A stretch of 64,000 nucleotides of DNA. Origin: Rhea pennata. Lineage: Eukaryota; Chordata; Aves; Rheiformes; Rheidae. Positions 61,501 through 64,000 of the stretch are shown here, piece after piece. The translations under genes were made by a program, and so were the position numbers. The notes under the pieces were generated by a model, which had not been told where the DNA came from, did no database searches, and worked only from the letters and a program-made list of their open reading frames with translations. Numbering within the stretch: position 1 is the first letter of the stretch; each line of letters begins with the position of its first letter. The stretch is from assembly GCF_028389875.1 (NCBI RefSeq), contig NC_084666.1, positions 32,086,308-32,150,307 on the forward strand. Direction: 5' to 3'.

Positions 61501-62219
61501 AATGCAACCACCATCACATACAACACAATCTCATGTCTGAGTAGGCTAGAAAAAGAGGATGACCTTTGTTGTCCTATGAAATGTGAGTAATATTTACAGA
61601 ATTTTATTAGAAAATGTTGCAAAATACCTTTAACTTTTTAAAGTCCTTATTTCTCAAAATTCACTTGCTTCAATTATATCTTATTTCTTGTGCACCTTTT
61701 ATTAATGGAGACTAATTAATTGCAAAAATTATTTTGGATTTTTCACATAAGGTGAGTTCCTCTTAAATGCATATATGTGTATGTATATATTTTATATATA
61801 AACTATATCAAATACTTGGAAATATGTTTATTTGCATCACTAAATATATAATTGAGTTAGTCCAGTTCTTAAATTTCTGTTAGAGAATAAACATCAGTTG
61901 AGAATTTTATTCAGACTGAGGAACAAAACCTAAAGCTGAAGTTGTAGGTGGGATTTTCTTATATCACTAACCCCTTGACAAAACAAGTGTGTTGGGTAGT
62001 TGTAGGTAAACTATATTATGTGAATTTAAATAGCTATCTTTGCTATATGGATTAGATATGTGATAGTACATGTAGGTAATTCTTAATCTGTATTTGACTA
62101 ATTTAAAAATAACAAACAACTCCTTCTGACCTTTCTTCTGACTCATAACTGGTATTTTTTGATGCTTGGACTTCTGTTTTTTCAAGATGCATTTTGAAAA
62201 TGGATCATCATTGTCCTTG
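40352..62219 (+). CDS. ZDHHC2: ZDHHC2 palmitoyltransferase (5' part, 6 exons)
   Basis: Join of 40352-40514, 52942-52968, 56077-56171, 59579-59699, 60651-60720 and 62187-62219, giving 169 full codons; the gene continues past base 64000. It is an integral membrane S-acyltransferase that attaches palmitate to protein cysteines; ZDHHC2 acts at plasma membrane and recycling endosomes, for example on PSD-95 (established knowledge). Visible parts: membrane segment 1 at about residues 28-50, segment 2 at about 64-82, then the cytosolic Cys-rich domain (137-169) with CDRC, CHHCSVC and catalytic DHHC, Cys168 counted from the first ATG. ZDHHC2 is favoured over ZDHHC20 and ZDHHC15 by the segments [24 protein letters not shown] and [19 protein letters not shown]. 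The MICU3 neighbour agrees with human 8p22. Confidence 0.95.
42499..43690 (-). mobile_element. CR1 non-LTR retrotransposon, 5'-truncated
   Basis: About 1.2 kb of a CR1 LINE read on the minus strand. It encodes the C-terminal part of the ORF2 reverse transcriptase: [35 protein letters not shown], then [10 protein letters not shown] in place of the catalytic F-x-DD box, and the typical ending [20 protein letters not shown]. The frame changes near 43410-43430, and the 3' end (low coordinates) carries the short repeat catagaatcatagaatca, the hallmark CR1 tail. It is broken at the 5' end (about 43690), with a small internal gap near 43655, so it is not mobile by itself. Confidence 0.93.
45849..45878 (+). 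repeat. (TTTG)n simple repeat
   Basis: Seven or so tetranucleotide units in ZDHHC2 intron 1, ending in a T run. Confidence 0.9.
47060..47180 (-). mobile_element. Old CR1-like 3' end fragment
   Basis: The text gaactggaaaagacctcgag followed by ttatctagtccatgctc resembles the reversed 3' end of old CR1 subfamilies ('gaactggaagggacctcgagaggtcatctagtcca', from memory). It is diverged and short; borders are approximate. Confidence 0.5.
50616..50635 (+). repeat. poly(A) tract of 20 bases
   Basis: Uninterrupted A run in ZDHHC2 intron 1. Confidence 0.9.
52942..52968 (+). CDS. ZDHHC2: ZDHHC2 exon 2, 27-base microexon
   Basis: Completes a Leu codon, then encodes TMTNIGEK and the first base of a Val codon. 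It forms the short lumenal loop between membrane segments 1 and 2 and corresponds to VSMENTGEQ remembered for human ZDHHC2. Strong tract and acceptor (tctttctcatttttcag), donor gtaaga. Phase 1 on both sides. Confidence 0.88.
52969..56076 (+). other. ZDHHC2: ZDHHC2 intron 2
   Basis: Intron of 3.1 kb with a 25-base T tract at about 54190-54214. The 103-codon open frame at 53442-53753 resembles no family known to me. Confidence 0.8.
54190..54214 (+). repeat. poly(T) tract
   Basis: Uninterrupted T run in ZDHHC2 intron 2. Confidence 0.9.
56077..56171 (+). CDS. ZDHHC2: ZDHHC2 exon 3, membrane segment 2
   Basis: 95 bases. Encodes [20 protein letters not shown] and then [11 protein letters not shown]. 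It carries the second membrane span and the start of the cytosolic loop. Acceptor gattttag, donor gtaaga, phase 0 out. Confidence 0.96.
56172..59578 (+). other. ZDHHC2: ZDHHC2 intron 3
   Basis: AT-rich intron of 3.4 kb. An open frame at 58124-58471 overlaps another on the opposite strand and matches no known family. Nothing else was recognised. Confidence 0.8.
59579..59699 (+). CDS. ZDHHC2: ZDHHC2 exon 4, cytosolic loop before the Cys-rich domain
   Basis: 121 bases, 40 codons plus one base. Encodes [20 protein letters not shown] and then [20 protein letters not shown]. The [11 protein letters not shown] run separates ZDHHC2 from ZDHHC20 (ALPIYTTSASKT, from memory). Acceptor tttccag, donor gtaaat. 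Confidence 0.96.
59700..60650 (+). other. ZDHHC2: ZDHHC2 intron 4
   Basis: AT-rich intron of 0.95 kb with nothing recognised in it. Confidence 0.85.
60651..60720 (+). CDS. ZDHHC2: ZDHHC2 exon 5, zinc-binding Cys-rich domain
   Basis: 70 bases. Encodes [20 protein letters not shown] and then CD plus part of a Lys codon. The Cys and His residues are the zinc ligands of the DHHC-CRD fold. Acceptor ctttag, donor gtaagg. Confidence 0.97.
60721..62186 (+). other. ZDHHC2: ZDHHC2 intron 5
   Basis: Intron of 1.5 kb, AT-rich, with nothing recognised besides the acceptor tract (cttctgttttttcaag). Confidence 0.85.
62187..62219 (+). CDS. ZDHHC2: ZDHHC2 exon 6, catalytic DHHC microexon
   Basis: 33 bases. 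Completes the Lys codon, encodes [10 protein letters not shown] and two bases of a Trp codon (TG, to be completed by the next exon). It carries the catalytic DHHC cysteine. Donor gtgagt. Phase 2 on both sides, so skipping it would be frame-neutral but remove the active site. Confidence 0.95.
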
Positions 62220-64000
62220 GTGAGTATACTATATGCTTTCCTTTTCTAATTTTCTGATTTGGTAAAACAAGCATCTGAGAGGTTTATTATGAAGGTGATG
62301 TTTTACTATTCCTTGAGGTAGATGCTTATGAATTCATTGGTCTTGCAGAACAGATGGAATTATTTGCTTATCTCCTCTTTTCCTTCTTACGAAATGTAAA
62401 GAGAAGTTTATATATTGTTTGTTTTAGACCTTTGGTAGCTCTTTATTTCTACAGTTTAGATAAGGCAGACTTCTAGTCAGTAAGAAAAGGAAATTCTGTT
62501 AAGGATTATATCTTTTCTTCAGGGTTTTTTGAATCTGAGTATTATTGTGGCTTAGTTACATTGAATGATGAATTTTACCCCAGCTTAAAAACAAAACAGG
62601 AAGAGCTATGCCTTTTCCCCTAGAGCTCTCAGGACAGCTCTTTAGTTGTAGTGAATTTTTTTGTTTTCTCTTTTTTATTCTCTTCCACCTTGCTCCTTTC
62701 CTTGCTCTGTGGCCATACTAGCCTGCACAGTGTTTATTTTCCTGGCTTTTTTCAGCAGCCCTTGAAACCAGTGGATAGGCAGGATGTGTAGTTAGTTTTA
62801 TTTCAGCTTGGCACGTATCCTGCGGAAGTCATTAAAGGTAACTTTTTAGTAGCAGGAATTGTCCAAGTTATCAGGATTGACTGTTAGGTGGCCGTTCTTC
62901 AGCACATTTAAACCCACCAAAGAAGAATGTCCTGCGTTGAACAAGTTAATACAAGGTGTTCCCAGAAGCTGTTTTGACCTTAAGCCAGATTCTTGGGCAG
63001 AGGACAGTGTGCTGGGGATGGAAGCGTGCTAGGGAAGCTTCTGCTGTTCTAGTTTTGACTAGAGCCTCTGACATAATGCAGTATGATTTTTAATAATCTC
63101 CTCTTATTTTGCAGTTGCATGTTAGATGCAGCTGCTAGAAAAACTTGGCTTGATATAGTGCAGAGGTGATTTCTACATATTTTTGCTACAGGGATATTGG
63201 TGTGTGAAACTTGGAGATGCTTAGTCTTAGGAGTGTGTTTCTTTGAAAACACAACCAACCCACCAACACCCCCCTTCCCAACAGACTTTGAATGTTGAAC
63301 AAAGTTTGTTTGTTTGTTTAAACTATAGGAAGAGAAGCTAATTCTTGTACCATGATAAAACTATTCCTCTAGTCACACTATCTAACCACGTACTTTTCAT
63401 AAGCTTTATGGTCTATGTTGGGATGTTTTGAGGTTTTCGTGTATTATCCTAAGGAAGAACACATCCTTTAGGTAAACTTAAATTTCAGAATAAAAACTGC
63501 TGCATCAAATAAAAAATCATAAACTGAGCACTTAATCGTTAGGTTAAGTTAGATATCATTTTTACTGCCCTTTTATATAACTAGAGCATAGTCTTTTAGA
63601 AAAATAAATTCCAATTTCCTCCCACTAGTGTTTGCTTACTTTACCTATTGCAGACTCTTCATATCCAAACGTCACAAACATACCAATTTGAGAGTTTATA
63701 CACTGCTCATCATTTTTGATCTAATAAGCAATGAGCGCAAACGGGCAAGGTAGAGATGGAGTATGCACTTGAAGGACATAACACTTTTAATAGAGAATTA
63801 TCTGTCTTGTCCAGAAGTGGACTGAGAAAAGATGTATTATTTTATTTTATATTTATGTTGAATAGATGTCCACAGTTCCTTGTTCAGCCTGAAAAACTAA
63901 CTCTGTGAAAGTGATGAGTGACTTTGAAATACTGTGTAGATTAAGTTGCAAAGTGAGAGTGACTACATGTTAAGACCAATTGATTTCTTTTTTTTTCTTT
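62220..64000 (+). other. ZDHHC2: ZDHHC2 intron 6, 5' portion
   Basis: AT-rich intron that continues past the window. The next expected exon (VNNCVGFSNYKFF in the family) was looked for and not found here. A short (TTTG)n stretch lies near 63305-63320. Confidence 0.8.

Noticed and set aside
40352..62219. Assignment to ZDHHC20 or ZDHHC15
   Set aside because: The loop sequence [17 protein letters not shown] and [11 protein letters not shown] fit ZDHHC2. ZDHHC20 has FTSPASPSKE and ZDHHC15 has FTLPQQPNQK at the first of these (from memory).
1..64000. CRISPR arrays, tRNA or rRNA genes, bacterial operons
   Set aside because: None of the required structures was seen. The sequence is vertebrate nuclear DNA throughout.

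Overview
The window is vertebrate nuclear DNA, most likely from a bird. It is AT-rich with long introns, it carries a CR1 non-LTR retrotransposon of the avian type plus older CR1/L3-like relics, and it has a sharp CpG island at a gene start. No bacterial, plasmid, CRISPR, tRNA or rRNA features were seen. Nearly all of the coding sequence lies in short exons, so most long open frames are chance.

Two genes lie head to tail on the + strand. Bases 1-24812 hold the 3' part of MICU3, the mitochondrial calcium uptake regulator with two EF-hands. Ten exons were placed, each with GT/AG borders and matching phases. The start of the gene (transit peptide and first exons) lies upstream of base 1. Bases 40352-62219 hold the first six coding exons of ZDHHC2, a DHHC palmitoyltransferase. 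They run from the start codon to the catalytic DHHC motif; the rest of the gene lies beyond base 64000. The order MICU3 then ZDHHC2 matches human 8p22. The paralogous pair MICU2-ZDHHC20 (human 13q12) was considered for both genes and rejected on sequence.

The most interesting observation is a second candidate last exon for MICU3 at 30304-30414, 5.5 kb past the usual stop. It has a good acceptor, joins the same donor in the same phase, and encodes 36 residues before a stop. Its C-terminal half matches the long C-terminal helix of MICU2 (shared Cys-Val, then Trp-Lys-Gln at identical spacing). The usual MICU3 last exon ends early. MICU3 may therefore have two alternative tails, one short and one MICU2-like.

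Between the genes (30.4-40.0 kb) the sequence is AT-rich and without convincing genes. It holds a TA microsatellite and a small CpG/ETS/CRE-like cluster near 34.6-34.8 kb. The ZDHHC2 promoter is a CpG island at about 40.08-41.06 kb with a perfect 36-bp tandem duplication just upstream of the start. ZDHHC2 intron 1 (12.4 kb) carries an antisense, 5'-truncated, frameshifted CR1 at about 42.5-43.7 kb. Three very short exons (39, 27 and 33 bases) are all multiples of three and could be skipped without a frame change; the 33-base one carries the catalytic cysteine of ZDHHC2.
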